Assembly (NCBI GenBank): GCA_009760855.2
Contig: WPIO01000172.1
Coordinates: forward strand, 503,001 to 567,000
DNA: 64,000 nt
Reading direction: 5' to 3'
Source of the DNA: Cristatella mucedo
Taxonomy: Eukaryota > Bryozoa > Phylactolaemata > Cristatellidae
Under the pieces are notes generated by a model. It did no database searches and was not told where the DNA came from. It saw nothing but the letters and a program-made list of their open reading frames with translations. The position numbers were made by a program, and so were the translations under genes. Below, piece by piece: positions 11,282 through 22,124 of the stretch; the first letter of the stretch is position 1, and each line of letters starts with the position of its first letter.

Positions 11282-11742
11282 AATCTAGGTGTCATATTCC
11301 AAAGTGACCTCTCTTTAGACGACCATATCAGCTCCACAGTCAAATCTTCAAATCTGCCTATTTTCAGCTTCATAACATTGCTAAAACTCGGGCGTGGTTA
11401 GATAAGGATACCAGGTCCAAGTCGGTCCTTGAATTCGTGACATCACTTCTCGACTTCTGCAACTCACTGCTCGCTGGCCTACCGGCATGTGCGATTAGGC
11501 GATTTCAGCTGGTGCAAAATTCGTCCTTGATGTGCTTATGCATGCTGCCACTAACCTCATTTGCAAGCTGACTCAGTTCATGTCACCCCTAACCACGTTA
11601 TTCATTTTGTTTGTTCGTCAAGCATGATTTTACTAACTATTCAATTGCATTTCCCTTTGCAGCAAATGTAAAGCGCCTAGAGAGAGATTTAGTTCTCTGA
11701 GGGCGCTTTATCAAGTGCATTAAAATTACTACTAATATTTTA

Positions 11743-12375
11743 GGAGACGGCTGGCAGCAGCTATTCTGTGAGCAGGGAACTTACACATGCATAGAGCTTC
11801 TATGCGTGCGCTCGCACTGGTATCCCGTAAAAAGCAGGCAGGACAATAGCAGGCAAAATAATTTTAAAGAGTGCTGTTTTCAACATGTATTTATATTCAC
11901 AATAGATATTTCACAGATGTTCATTTGCAGTATTTTATATGAGAAAACACATACATAGTCTAACTCAAATCTTGTCTCTGTTTCTTGCCAACTTTTAAAT
12001 AAAATTGGAAATGTTTTAGTTACAGAGAAAGAGGTAATATACGCTAATAATGTTAGCCTGTTTGTTACTTTGTTACGGGTTTAGGTTCATGTTGTATGCA
12101 ATTGTTTGAAGGTAATCTCCAACTAAGACCGTTGCAAGGTAGGTTACTGATGCTTCAAGTATAAGCATTAAGGTCCAACGATTAACTGAGGTACTTCGAA
12201 ACATCTACCATTTTCAGAATTAGTTGTCATAACGCTGTGGTTTGAACATAAAACTATAAAAAATGGTGTCAAGGGTTAACTCGAGAAATTTAATGTAATA
12301 GTCGAGGTTCCGCTCAATTTAGCTGGATGAGGCATGCTTGCATAACCTAATAGGTATTAGAAAACTTGTGTCTGA
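11743..12375 (+). repeat. Duplicated host block, copy 1
   Basis: Non-LINE sequence nearly collinear with 21326-21962, from AGGAGACGGCTGGCAG to GTGTCTGAAAG. Both copies are preceded by a LINE A 3' end, so the LINE was there before duplication. No ORF of note, no splice-bounded exon recognised; presumably intron or intergenic. Confidence 0.85.
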
Positions 12376-12575
12376 AAGCTTAAAGATCCTCGAGATTGGT
12401 TCAGCTTGCGTCCCTCCATTAACTTCTGCCACTAATCTAATGATGCTGGTAGGCAGAGTACCTACTGCCCAGTATACCCTCAGGTGGCTCATAAATACAT
12501 CAAGTCTGTTAAATCTCAATAATTGAAGAAACTCTTCTGTCGGGTAGTGCAGAGCTATCTGCTCCACCGAGGGAG
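12376..12575 (+). mobile_element. Possible very old L2-like remnant
   Basis: The frame at 12338-12526 contains EIGSACVPPLTSATNLM, which resembles the region after the RT box of L2 elements ([22 protein letters not shown]). Divergence is large and no boundaries are visible. Confidence 0.3.
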
Positions 12576-12854
12576 CTTGAACCTTGCAATATTTATAGGC
12601 CGAAATAAGGACTAGAACTTAATTAGCTCCCAAAAAGGTGGCCCACAGACATGTGGGTCGCTAATGCATATGCATAAAAAAATATTCTGGTCATTTCTCT
12701 TTTTTCTTTCGGTTATTTTTTGTGTATTCGAAGCAACTTGCTGCTGTGTAGCCCTTTACACATTTTGGTTCTAAGCATTTTTGACACGACAGGAACACAC
12801 GAAATAGCAACTTGTTAATTTTAGAAATGTCAGAAGAGTCGTTACCCAGTTGTA

Positions 12855-12999
12855 AATAATTCATTTTTATAGCATCATAAGTTAATTTGACATCCATTCA
12901 GGCGCTTCACATGCGCCACGGGGCTCGAGCCACGACCTCGGCCACACGCTGGTCACGGCCAGCACCCTATCCACTGATCTAACCTAGCTCAATTCGTTG
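12855..12999 (-). mobile_element. SINE1 (tRNA-derived), minus strand
   Basis: Read on the minus strand: a tRNA-like head with a B-box-like CTCGAGCCCC, then AGCGCCTGAAT and a mutated tail running to GCTATAAAAATGAAT. The collinear copies at 19316 and 21985 confirm the family. Confidence 0.75.
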
Positions 13000-13189
13000 A
13001 TATACAGGTTGACAGCTAGCATTGACCGCGTAAGCAGATGCAGCTAAGACGTGTTTAAAGCCTACAGCTTTTTCTGTCTGGCAGTAGTGTGCAACAAATT
13101 ACACAACTATCAATATATCAATGCTTGATGCTTTTGCCCACTGCTCCGTCAACATCTACAGTTCCTAGAAATTGATTAATTAGATTAAG

Positions 13190-13256
13190 CTAGATTAAGA
13201 AAAAATAGATTAAGGTCTCTGGGGGCGCTATATAAAATAATTTTTTTTTACTAGTA
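13190..13256 (+). mobile_element. SINE1 tail fragment
   Basis: GATTAAGG...GGGGGCGCTATATAAA followed by T-rich sequence matches the SINE1 3' tail. The tRNA-like head is not recognisable here. The bases 13000-13189 hold nothing identified. Confidence 0.5.
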
Positions 13257-13611
13257 CTACTCTATTGGCCCAAAACCCTATGGTTCGATGCCTCCCTGCT
13301 CGGCTACTACCCAGCTGATTAATACTGACTTTACTATTAGGTGTGTTCAGACGTTTCTATAATCATTCCTTTATTTCCTTTCCAATTTATTCCTTATTTC
13401 GTTTGCTGGTGCAAGGAATTTGTTAAGTAAGGTATATCAGTTAGAAATCTCACTCGTACCAAGTTGCGTAAGGGATGCATGATCAGTATTTTCCGGCATT
13501 CTCTAGAGCCATTTGGGCATTCTGGCATTTTCTAGAGCCAGCAAGGGCCGAAATCTGCCACTGGAACTCAAGTTCAATGGGTAATAAGCTACGGGGAATA
13601 AGGAATAGGGA

Positions 13612-13785
13612 TTTATATTATAGGGAATATGATATATATATTAGGGAACTATAGAAAAATAATATAATATATTATATATAATATAATATAGTATATATTA
13701 TTTAATAAATATAATGTAATAATAAAATGATATAATATACAATATAATATTTAATATATATATATATATAATAGGGGTTAGGGAA
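13612..13785. repeat. AT-rich low-complexity tract
   Basis: TATAAT/TATA-rich simple sequence ending in a (TA)n run at about 13756-13772. It lies next to a SINE1-like head and may include its expanded tail. Confidence 0.8.
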
Positions 13786-13890
13786 CTGAATCACTCATGA
13801 CACCGTATATCCTCTGCAGTATTTGAAGCCACGATCTCGGTCGTGATAAGCACCTTACAACCTGGGCTATGATCACGAGCCTAACTGCCG
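13786..13890 (-). mobile_element. Diverged SINE1-like tRNA head
   Basis: On the minus strand the segment reads like a tRNA-type head: GGCTCGTGATCATAGCCCAG with a B-box-like TTCAAATAC downstream. It abuts the AT-rich tract. Assignment is by structure and position only. Confidence 0.45.
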
Positions 13891-14300
13891 AGTTTTGCAC
13901 CAACTATAACCATCTTATAGCACATGCCGGTAGACCACCAAGCAGTGAATTTTAGAATTACAGTTAATATGGTATTTTGCAAATGCGTGGACTAATTTGC
14001 ATGCAGTGCCTCTGCCTAAGCAAGGCCGACTGAATTTTACAGAGGCTACGCCGCTAAAGTTAGGCAGACTTGACAGTAGAGTTTATGCGCCCGTTGAGTT
14101 TATGCGACAGTTGAGTTTATGCGTCCGTCTAATGAAAGGTTAAAGGTTAAATATTTTTTGTCACAGGGGAACTAGATTACTTGCAGATGCACAAGAGATG
14201 GTGGAGCCTATTTTTAGCGATAACCTTTCCATGTTCCGACTCACACTTGGTTTTCCCATAGCTAGTAAGTTGATTTATCGTTATTTTATTTGAGAAAGTT
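13891..14300 (-). mobile_element. Decayed LINE A ORF2 remnant
   Basis: Minus-strand pieces match LINE A after the RT box: GAGTTTTGCACCAACTATAA at 13891, a GCAAGGCCG...AGGCAGACTTGACAGT stretch, and CACACTTGGTTTTCCCATAG at 14242. Short deletions separate them. Confidence 0.65.
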
Positions 14301-14611
14301 TTTTGCTTACCATTGCCGGATTTCTGCAACAAAAGCAAGACAGCTGGGTTTAAAGAGGGTTCGACTAGTACCCAGGCCATGTTCTGTTCGCTGGGACGGC
14401 TGCAACGTGGTAAGGGCAACCGGCTAAACTGGGTCTGACCTATGGAAATGACCTGATGTGCTGTGACGGGAAGTCACCGGACGTCTTGGATAAGGGAAGT
14501 TGGCCAAGTAAGTCGCGGTGTTGGGCGCTCCCGGTCTCGCCAAGTTATGCACCTGGTCGGGTGAAGGCTTGCTCCGGCAGTGTGGCCACGATCGGAAGGC
14601 AACGAGTGCCC
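14301..14611. other. Unassigned stretch before repeat C1
   Basis: Moderately GC-rich. It contains short ORFs on both strands but no known domain, element end or convincing splice pair. Confidence 0.5.
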
Positions 14612-15095
14612 AAGGTCCGAGCAGACCTGGATAGCAAGCTCGTTGTTGTGACTTGTATATTCCGCGTTTCCTGTTAAGCTTGTTTGTAGCCCCCGTGAGT
14701 TAACGTCTTTCGGCGGTAGCTCTCGACTGTGGTGGACGTCGACTCCAACCTGTCAAGCAGTTACTCAGCTAGCCCGATCTTTGACGGCATACGCTGGTAC
14801 TGTTGGAACAGAGTCAGTACAACGGTGGGACTGTGGAAGCTGACTGACCAACTAACACAATTTTTTCGAGCTTGCTTCGTCGTCTCGCGCCCCTATAGTG
14901 TACCTTTTATAGAATTTCCCCTTCAGACTTGTTCAGTCCACCTGTTGTCTTTGGTGCATACGATATTATATAGAGGTTTTACCTGCCGGCCGGTTGTCTT
15001 ACCCTAGCTCATGTCCATGGCTAGCTGCAGCACAGCCGAAGTGTGGCTGTGCTTGGCCGGAAATAGCCTCTATTCCCAGGATCTCAGGTATAGGC
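14612..15095 (+). repeat. Repeat block C, copy 1
   Basis: About 480 bp matching 22125-22612 along its whole length. About 70 bp near 14825-14890 also resemble 19622-19690. The class is unknown: no terminal inverted repeats, tRNA-like boxes or coding sequence are evident. Both long copies are soon followed by minus-strand LINE A. It could be duplicated host DNA or an unrecognised mobile repeat. Confidence 0.75.
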
Positions 15096-15097
15096 TT

Positions 15098-15200
15098 GCT
15101 GGAGGGCTGGAAGGGATCGCAGCAAAGGTACAACTGAGCGTCATCTGCACAAAAGTAAAAGCCTAGATTGTGCTGAGTGATGACGTCGGAAAGAGAGAGA
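15098..15200 (-). mobile_element. LINE A RT-region fragment
   Basis: The minus strand encodes the region around the RT catalytic box (the plus strand reads AAGGTACAACTGAGCGTCAT and AAAAGCCTAGATTGTGCT), matching 52520-52580 of the best copy. Confidence 0.65.
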
Positions 15201-15299
15201 ATGCTACTGAATGCTACTGCTGAAGCGTAAGTCCTTCTCGAGCTCCACTGACCTCACCTAAACTCACCTCCTTGGACCTCACCTGAGCGTTTTTGACAA

Positions 15300-15400
15300 T
15301 TAACTGCAATGCTTTAAATTGTATCTCAGTGGGAGGGTCTCACAGCCTCAAAGTCAATGGACCACAACGACCCTCGGAGCCACTGAAGTACCGGGCGTTG
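15300..15400 (+). mobile_element. LINE A RT-region fragment
   Basis: Plus-strand piece with TATCTCAGTGGGAGGGTC...GTCAATGGACCACAA...CTGAAGTACCGGG, matching the LINE A segment just upstream of the GVPQGS block. Confidence 0.6.
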
Positions 15401-15925
15401 TTTGATTCGCACAGCAGAGAGCCAGCCGATGACCCACACCAACAGTTTGTAACGAAACACGGAGGCGAAGTGTGCACGTCTCTATTCGGCCCCTTCTCCC
15501 ACTCGACTACCCTCTCCTCCACTGATCCAGTCCACTGGTTGACGCCGATGATTCATCGAAGAGGTCCACCAGCTGGTTACCTGCCTGTGTCCGTGCAGCA
15601 TCACAGGCGGACCACAGCTGTGCACCGGCCCTGCTCGGTTAGGCTTCTAACAGCTGTTCACCAGCGGCTTATCAGAGGAGCCTGCATCCTATTGAACTAC
15701 ACCGGGTACTCCTGGATTTCATAATTCCCACTTTTTCTTAAGCTTCAAAAGCAGATTTCAAAGGCAAGAACTTTTGAGACCAACATTTTCTAACGAGCAG
15801 GCAGAACATAGGTGGAGCCGGTAGGTTACGTTTGCGAGCCGATACTAATGAGCGAAGTGCACTGGAACCCATATTGTGGATCTGGAAGTTAAGTTTATTC
15901 TCGAGAGGGAGGTAGGTAAGCTCAG
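15401..15925. other. No recognised feature
   Basis: An open frame (15293-15724, 143 codons, plus) begins in LINE A debris and has no recognised domain. Base composition is neutral and no splice pattern stands out. Confidence 0.5.

Positions 15926-16010
<85 letters not shown>
15926..16010. repeat. (CA)n microsatellite
   Basis: CA dinucleotide array of about 85 bp with a few CG interruptions. ORFs through it (poly Cys-Val on the minus strand) are artefacts. Confidence 0.97.
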
Positions 16011-16013
<3 letters not shown>

Positions 16014-16129
16014 CTGCACAGATAAACACACAAACACTATGATGTGGTAGCTAGGCCCTCACGATAGATCTGACGAGAAGCCATGGCTGGCACCTGTGGC
16101 ATATTATTACAAGGCACAGACCGAGAGTC

Positions 16130-16290
16130 TTGAATAAATGAGGAGTTGCAGTAATCTATATTCGATATCAACCATGCTTCACCAACGTTGGCTGTTATAC
16201 ATCCATCTTAGTGTGTTCCGGTTTTCGATTTTTCGTCAGGTGATTGTAGGCCAACTTGACTGTGAAGTCGTGTTCGATTGTTTCCAGACT
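16130..16290 (-). mobile_element. Possible distant L2 remnant
   Basis: GAGTTGCAGTAATC...ACCAACGTTGGCTGT...TTGACTGTGAAGTCGTG follows the order and spacing of LINE A minus-strand landmarks at 52130-52270, at low identity. It may belong to another L2 family. 16291-16627 holds nothing recognised. Confidence 0.35.
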
Positions 16291-16627
16291 GCTCTTAGAG
16301 GCTCCAATGGACGACTTGCTGCAGCTGCCGTGCAATCGCAACGATGAGACAGCTGAGTTTAGGGACAGCATGCTGTAGCGTTTTCTCACGAACTAGAGGA
16401 CAGTGTTTTGTAGCTGGGGCTTTCTGCTCGAGTGATTTCATTCGTGAGCTACCCTGAATACGCAGAGTTTTCAAAGAATCATTTGCCCCCATATTGGTGC
16501 ACAGTTTTCCTTTGATCGGGGTCACAGATGCAATTCTTATCAGACTGGTGTGTGGAACCAATTCAGCTAGGACAGAATAAATAATCCGGTAAGTTTAAGC
16601 TACTAGGATGTAATTTCTTGCTGCTTT

Positions 16628-17355
16628 AACAATAATAATATTATTAATAAAAATAATGCACTTGATAAACGCCCCTCGGAGAACTTGATCTCTTTGTAGG
16701 CACTTTACATTTGCTGCAAAGGAAGCGCGATTGAATGATGAGTAGCGTCATGCTTGATAAACATGAATAACATGGTTAGGGTTGACATGCATAAGGTCTG
16801 CATGCAAATGTAGTTCAAAACTAACCCTTTTGACCATCTGTTATGTATCCTGTGACCAATGGATTCAATACTTATATGTAGCGAATACTGTTCTTGTCGC
16901 CCTGAAGTGCAAATAAATAAGAAAGTTAGAGGTGACATGCACTGGGTCAGCATGCAAGTGTGGTTAGTGGCAGCATGCACAGTGTCAGCACACATTAGCA
17001 CATGAAGGATAAATTACAGGGACCCACTAAATGCCGTTCTAAATAGGTGTTTTTAAGTTCTTTCGATTTGTGGTCAAGTCTGGGGATGTTGTGACACAAA
17101 TCCGGAGTGAGTTCCAGGCTTTGGGACCATACGAACTAAATGCACGGTCTTGATTTGAGGTTTGTACGAGGTAGTGGTAAACTCTTGGACTCCGAAAAGC
17201 AGGTGGTACGATGCTTGGCCTGGTGGAGGAGTAGAGATAGGTCAGAGCCTAAGATTGAAGAGGCTCAAAATTGAGGGACAAAACTCGATAGTCGATCCGT
17301 TGCTTGACTGGTAGCCAGCTTACGTAGCTGGTAGCCAGCTTACGTAGATAGCTTA
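16628..17355 (-). mobile_element. LINE A 3' end, 5'-truncated
   Basis: Begins with the (AAT)n tail and the double-stem terminus (GCACTTGATAAACGCCCC on plus), then the 3' UTR and the ORF2 C-terminus to about 17355. An about 95-bp unrelated segment sits near 16815-16910. The 5' end contains a 22-bp direct repeat (AGCTTACGTAGCTGGTAGCC and copy). Confidence 0.85.
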
Positions 17356-18267
17356 CCCCTAGAATTAAAGGCACGCCCTCAGGCGTACCGCGAGCGGACG
17401 ATGCCGCTTGGACGGATATGCGGCGACGGCTACCTCGGCGGCGGCAACGTTTCGTAAGAGCGGCGTCGCCGCAGCAGCGGCGGCTGCTGCGTAGAGCCTG
17501 CTGCGCGACAACTTTCGCTAAGTAATAATATTAATAATACGAGACTGGAAGAGCCCCAAAAGGGGATTGAATATCCTTTTGAGCAGCTTGTGTATGCTGG
17601 AAAGAGAGCATACTGGTTAAAAGCTCTCGTGACAAATTGGCAAAGCTCACCAGTAGCAATTCGTACGGACTCTAGCAAACGCTGCATGAAAACGGGGAGG
17701 GGTTGCTCCATTGTTTTAAATTTTCTTCAAGCGAGAGAATGTCGTGCCGTCAATTAAGAGTGAATTGCTAACGAATTGCATCCACCCAGCGACGCAACCT
17801 GCTGCGCAGCTACTCGCTAAGGCGGGTTAATAGCTATCTATCTTGAGGACCGGCAGGAACACGGGGAGAAAATGGGACCGGAAGCCGCCTCAGAACGCCG
17901 GCCTATCGCCGCCAGGGCGTCTCTTGAGTTCCGTGAAAGTGCGTTATTATGAAATGCAAGAGCATTATTGTTATTTGATTCGTTATTTTATTTATTGTTA
18001 TTAGATCATTCACACGATCTCTTGATTTCCGTGCATGGTGCATTTGCCGCAGCGAGAACGCGAGAACGTTCAAGAAGCGACCTAAGAGTGAGTGCCACAA
18101 CTCATCGGTCGCTGCCCTTCTTCGACGCGAAGCCAGCAAAGGTGTGCGAGAAGTGGCGCGACGCGTCTGCTGCGATGCTCGCGACAGACTAGTGAGCCTA
18201 GCTGTACAGTTGTGCCGCCGCTGCGAGCGTCTCGCCGCTGGGGTCACGCGAATACCTACGATGCACT
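17356..18267. other. Mixed GC-rich and AT-rich spacer
   Basis: Contains a GC-rich CGG/GCC-repetitive patch (17390-17520) and an AT-rich patch (17940-18010). Short ORFs occur on both strands without recognised domains. Confidence 0.5.
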
Positions 18268-18417
18268 ACAAACGCCGAGTTGGTTTGGCCGGTGGTTACT
18301 GCACCCGCCACCACCAAGATCCGGCCGAGTTTGTCAGCTCGAGCCCCGCGGCAGTGAATGCGGAGCCTTCAAATCAAGATCAAGTTATCTTTAGAGCGCC
18401 GTACAAATGAATTACAT
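18268..18417 (+). mobile_element. SINE1, diverged plus-strand copy
   Basis: Head GAGTTGGTTTGGCCGGTGG, B-box-like CTCGAGCCCCG, tail ...GATCAAGTTATCTTTAGAGC then ACAAATGAATTACATATT. Aligns along the whole length with the copy at 19316. Confidence 0.7.
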
Positions 18418-18539
18418 ATTCGTTTACTTTTAATACATCCGCCATTTCCAAAATAAGCATTGGCCAGCTGTAGTTTCAATTTCTCACTAGATACTGGAGT
18501 TCCGGGTTTACCCTCCCTATTTTAATTAATCCGAAATTA

Positions 18540-19315
18540 TGTGAATAGGAAACTGCTGCCCTCCTTTGTTTCAGCGCCAGTGATCGCATCTAGGGACCGG
18601 ATGCCCGAAGGAGGAGCGCCGTCTTTCGCGGAAATAATCCATCTCTCCATCTCTCCATGTCGACAGCGTCAGCCGACAAATGCGCCGCCGCCACCGCCGC
18701 AGATGCCGCCTTATGACGCACGGAGGGGGGCCGCCGCCGCGGGATCGACGCACTGGAAATGGCGCTCATTTTGCGACCTTTGGAAACCGGTCGGTGGGTC
18801 CTGTCGAAAATGCATCGCCTGCCCCTTCGCGTCGAGCCCGAGGCCGCCGCCGAAACCGCCGCCCCGCCCCAAAGCTAGCCCTTGACCTTGCCCCCGTTGC
18901 GGCGGTGCGTGCCTTGGGTGCCTTGGCAATCGCGACGTAACCGCGGAACGAACATAGTGAAGAGTTAGCGTCGGCTCGCTGTTATGTTTACTGTCCGCCC
19001 TCCCCTGCCCCCTTTTCCGCGGTGCCTGTTGATTGCCTGCCGCCTGGAACTACTTGTGGCATATTCGTACGCGCACGAACGCTGATTGGCGGAGCAGCGA
19101 CACGTGGCCGGCGGCACTACCGACCTCGTAGTCATCTGCCGCCATTGCTGGGAGCCGTGTAGGTGAGTGGCCGCCGAGCTGCGGGTTCTTTTCGGCTCGA
19201 ATGCTACTGCGGCGTCTTTACCTACTTTCCTGTATTTCCCTACTTTCCTGCTCCGCGGGACGCTGGTTGGAAGTAGATCCCACGCGCGGCAGCTTCTTCC
19301 GAAGGCGACTGAATA
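18540..19315. promoter_or_regulatory. GC-rich, CpG-rich island
   Basis: Strongly GC-rich with many CpG dinucleotides, unlike the AT-leaning surroundings. ORFs here are proline/arginine/alanine-rich by composition and are not credible proteins. A good donor-like GTGTAG|GTGAGT ends at 19162/19163, so a noncoding first exon with its promoter is possible. No TATA box was identified. Confidence 0.4.
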
Positions 19316-19455
19316 CCTGGTTTGGTCCAGCGGTTAAGGTGCTCGCCCCGACCAAGGTCTGACTGAGGTCGTGGGCTCGAGCCCCGAGGCATAAGTGAAG
19401 CGCCTGAATAGTGATTAAGTTCTCTTGGGGTGCTATATAAATGAATTATATTTTG
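19316..19455 (+). mobile_element. SINE1, best plus-strand copy
   Basis: A tRNA-like head (TTTGGTCCAGCGGTTAAGG), B-box region GGGCTCGAGCCCC, then AAGCGCCTGAATAG, GATTAAGTTCTCT and GGGGTGCTATATAAATGAAT. The tail repeats the paired outer (GCGCC/GGTGC) and inner blocks that end LINE A, which suggests LINE A machinery mobilised it. Confidence 0.85.
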
Positions 19456-20299
19456 TATATTGTATACCTTGCTTCGACAAGCTGTCTCCCGGCTATGGCG
19501 CTGCCTGGCCTAACAGCCCGGGCTCCCGTTAGAAGGCAACTCGCCGCCCGTCGGCACTGGATCGGTCGGCTTGCGACCCGGTCGGCACTGGATAGCCTTG
19601 TCTCCTTGTCTGAGTCCTGCGACGGTGCCACTGTGGAAGCCGACTGAGCACTAACACGTTTGTCCGCGCTTGCGGCGTCATCCCGCGCCCTCCGTAGCCG
19701 TGAAGCTCGCGTCTCCGTAGCCGTGAACGTACACGTGCCACTTTTTGTCACAGCAACGTCGCCTCCTCTTCGTTCGGTCGGTCCTCCTCCGTACTTCCCG
19801 CCTCGAACTCCCCTTCATTCGTGTAGGGCTGCAGCTGCGGTTTCGCCGTCTCGTAGCTTCACCTGTGCTTGCGGAAGCTTGTACTATAGGTCACCCCTTA
19901 GCTTTCGTTCTGCCCTCCAGTCAGCGCGTGTGCCAGATACTTGATGCCACCTCTCGCGTCGGCCTTCTTTGGCGTGGACGCCAGTGAATCGCTGCGGTGA
20001 CTCGACCTCTTGGGCGAACCGGCTCGTTTAGCATGCCTGTGCGTACGCCATCTGCCGACAGCAGTGCCATTTTGTGCCGTTGCTTAGAGCGGTAAACGAC
20101 TGAAGGAGCCATTGCCCGAATCTTGCGATAGGCGTGCACAAGAGCTGGCCTTCCCGACACTTTTGCTTTGGAAGTCAGCCTCATGCAGTGTAATGACGCA
20201 ACGGATATTGTATGCAAAACTCGGCCGAGTAGGAGCCACACAAAATGGTGGTCAGTTGCATGGGACGAGAGCCACCAGAGCAGAGCGTTCTGCTGGGCA
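19456..20299. other. GC-rich spacer with partial repeat C similarity
   Basis: 19622-19690 resembles part of repeat C (GCCACTGTGGAAGCCGACTG; CGCGCCCTCCG). Otherwise GC-rich and CpG-rich, with short ORFs lacking recognised domains. Confidence 0.45.
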
Positions 20300-21325
20300 T
20301 CTGAGATTGGTTGACACTGGTTTTATCTTAGTGGGCAACCTCAGGAGTGCCTTGATGTAAATGGACAAATACCATCGAAGAAATAACTGCAGTACGGTGT
20401 ACCTCAGGGCTCGTGGCTTAGTCCACCTCTTTCACGGTCTATACTCTTACTTTGCAGTTACGATCAACAAGCACAATCTAAGCTTTTATTTCAATGCAGA
20501 TGAAACCCAGGTGTACCTTTGCTTTAATCACTTCCAGCCCTAGATCACGTTACAGTCTCTCAATCGCATTGCTGCATCCAGTGATTGCTACAACTCAGGC
20601 TTGCTTTGACAAGAATTTGACATCAAAATTGGTCCATGCACTTCTATCACCACGTCTTGACTTCTGGAACTCATTACTTTCTGGTCTACTGGCCTGTGCA
20701 ATCAGGAGCTTATATGGGGTGCAAAACTATGCGACTAAGCACTTCTGTCATGAGCGTTGCAGTTGCCATATCACACCACTTCTAGCCGACCTGCACAGGT
20801 TCACGTTTTTGTCACTCACGTTGGGTCCTTCGATTCTGTCTCCAGCCTCTCTATCAGATCTACTCCCCACCAGGTAAAGCATCGTGCTACGTGCTTTTCT
20901 GAGTCTAATCTGTTACCTATACCTCGTAGGAACTTCAAATCGTTTAGATACCGTGCCTTTAGTTCGTATGCTTTAAAAGACCCGGATATCACATTCGGCT
21001 AGCATCACGACACATCGGCCTGATGGCAAACAAATAACAGCTAAAACGCATCCGTTGGTCACAGCATGTAGAGAGTATATGTGGTTCGTCCTTCGTGAGC
21101 TTATGTGTGCTGACACTGCATACTGCCACTAGCCAAGTTAGCATGTTGATCCTGTGCATGTCACCACTTACCATGAGATCCTTGTTGACTTTGAGCAATC
21201 TGAAACTAACTTTCATCATCATTCATCATATCATATTTATCACTTTTGATCATGCTTCCTTTTAAGCATATGTAAAGTAGCTACAAAGAGATTTAGTTCC
21301 CATGTCAAACTTATTATTTTCATTA
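20300..21325 (+). mobile_element. LINE A, heavily decayed with deletions
   Basis: RT region from about 20305 (a GTGTACCTCAGGGCTC block at 20398), then ORF2 C-terminal pieces and the 3' UTR. The catalytic box is mutated and several deletions are present. It ends where duplicated block 21326-21962 begins, at the same site as the LINE A at 8097-11742. Confidence 0.8.
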
Positions 21326-21962
21326 TCTAAAGGAGACAGCTGGCAGCAGCTATGCTGTCGGCAAGACACTTACACATGTACAGAGCTTGTATACGTGCGA
21401 TGGGACTGGTAACCCGAACAAAGCAGGCAGGACAAAAGCAGGCAAAATAATTGCAAAGAGTGCTGGTTTCAAAAGGTATTCATATTCACAATGGATATTT
21501 CACAGATATTTGTTTACAGTATTTTTTAAGAGAAAATTCATACATAGTCTAACTCAAATCTTGTCTCTATTTCTTTCCAACTTTTAAATAAATTTGGAAA
21601 TGTTATAGTTACATTGAAACAGGTAGCACAGCCAAATAATGTTAGCCTGCTTGTTATGTGGAGGCTCAGGGGGTATGCAATTGTTTAAACGTAATCTTCA
21701 ACTAGGACCGTTCCGAGGTAGGTTGCTGATGCTTCAAGTATAAGCATTAAGGTCCAACGATTAACTGAGGTGCACTTCGAAACAGCTAACATTTAAAAAA
21801 AATAGTAGTTATAACGCTGTGGTTTGAACATCAAATAATACAAAATGGTGTCAAGGGTTAACTCGAGAAATTTCATGCAGTAGTCGAGGTCCAGCTCAAA
21901 TTAGCTGGTGGAGGCATGCTCGAATAACCTAGTAGGTATTGGAAAACTTGTGTCTGAAAGTT
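21326..21962 (+). repeat. Duplicated host block, copy 2
   Basis: Collinear with 11743-12375. Interrupted after TCTGAAAG by the (TA)n end of a minus-strand SINE1. Confidence 0.85.
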
Positions 21963-21984
21963 ATATATAATATATATATATATA

Positions 21985-22122
21985 TTATATTTGTATAGCG
22001 CCCCAAGAGAACTTAATCTCTATTCAGGTGCTTCACATATGCTTCGGGGCTCGAGCCCACGACCTCAAGTCAGACCTTGGTCGGGGCGAGCACCTAACCG
22101 CTAGACCAAACTAGCTCGGCAT
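21985..22122 (-). mobile_element. SINE1, minus strand
   Basis: On the minus strand: GAGCTAGTTTGGTC head, GTGGGCTCGAGCCCC B-box region, then the LINE A-like tail (the plus strand shows AGCGCCCCAAGAGAACTTAA and ATTCAGGTGCTTCACAT). A (TA)n run at 21966-21986 marks its 3' side. Confidence 0.85.
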
Positions 22123-22124
22123 CC

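Larger units (their letters stand above)
8097..11742 (+). mobile_element. LINE family A, longest copy, interrupted by LINE B
   Basis: The most complete family A structure in the window: N-terminal ORF2 region from about 8100, endonuclease, linker, RT, a deletion near 11523, and the 3' UTR. The 3' end has the family signature of outer stem AGCGCC/GGCGCT around inner stem AGAGA/TCTCT, then an ATT-type tail at about 11722-11742. A LINE B 3' fragment (10319-10773) sits inside the RT with an exact 8-bp target duplication. The site is next to the duplicated block 11743-12375. The matching block at 21326 is also preceded by a LINE A 3' end, so this insertion predates that duplication. Confidence 0.9.

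Noticed and set aside
15926..16010. Regularly spaced repeats considered as a CRISPR array
   Set aside because: Plain dinucleotide repeats without spacers; the genome is eukaryotic.
15738..16037. Cys-Val repeat ORFs
   Set aside because: They are translations of the CA microsatellite.
18541..18940. Proline/arginine-rich ORFs in the GC-rich island
   Set aside because: Composition-driven, open in several frames, no domain, no repeat conservation.
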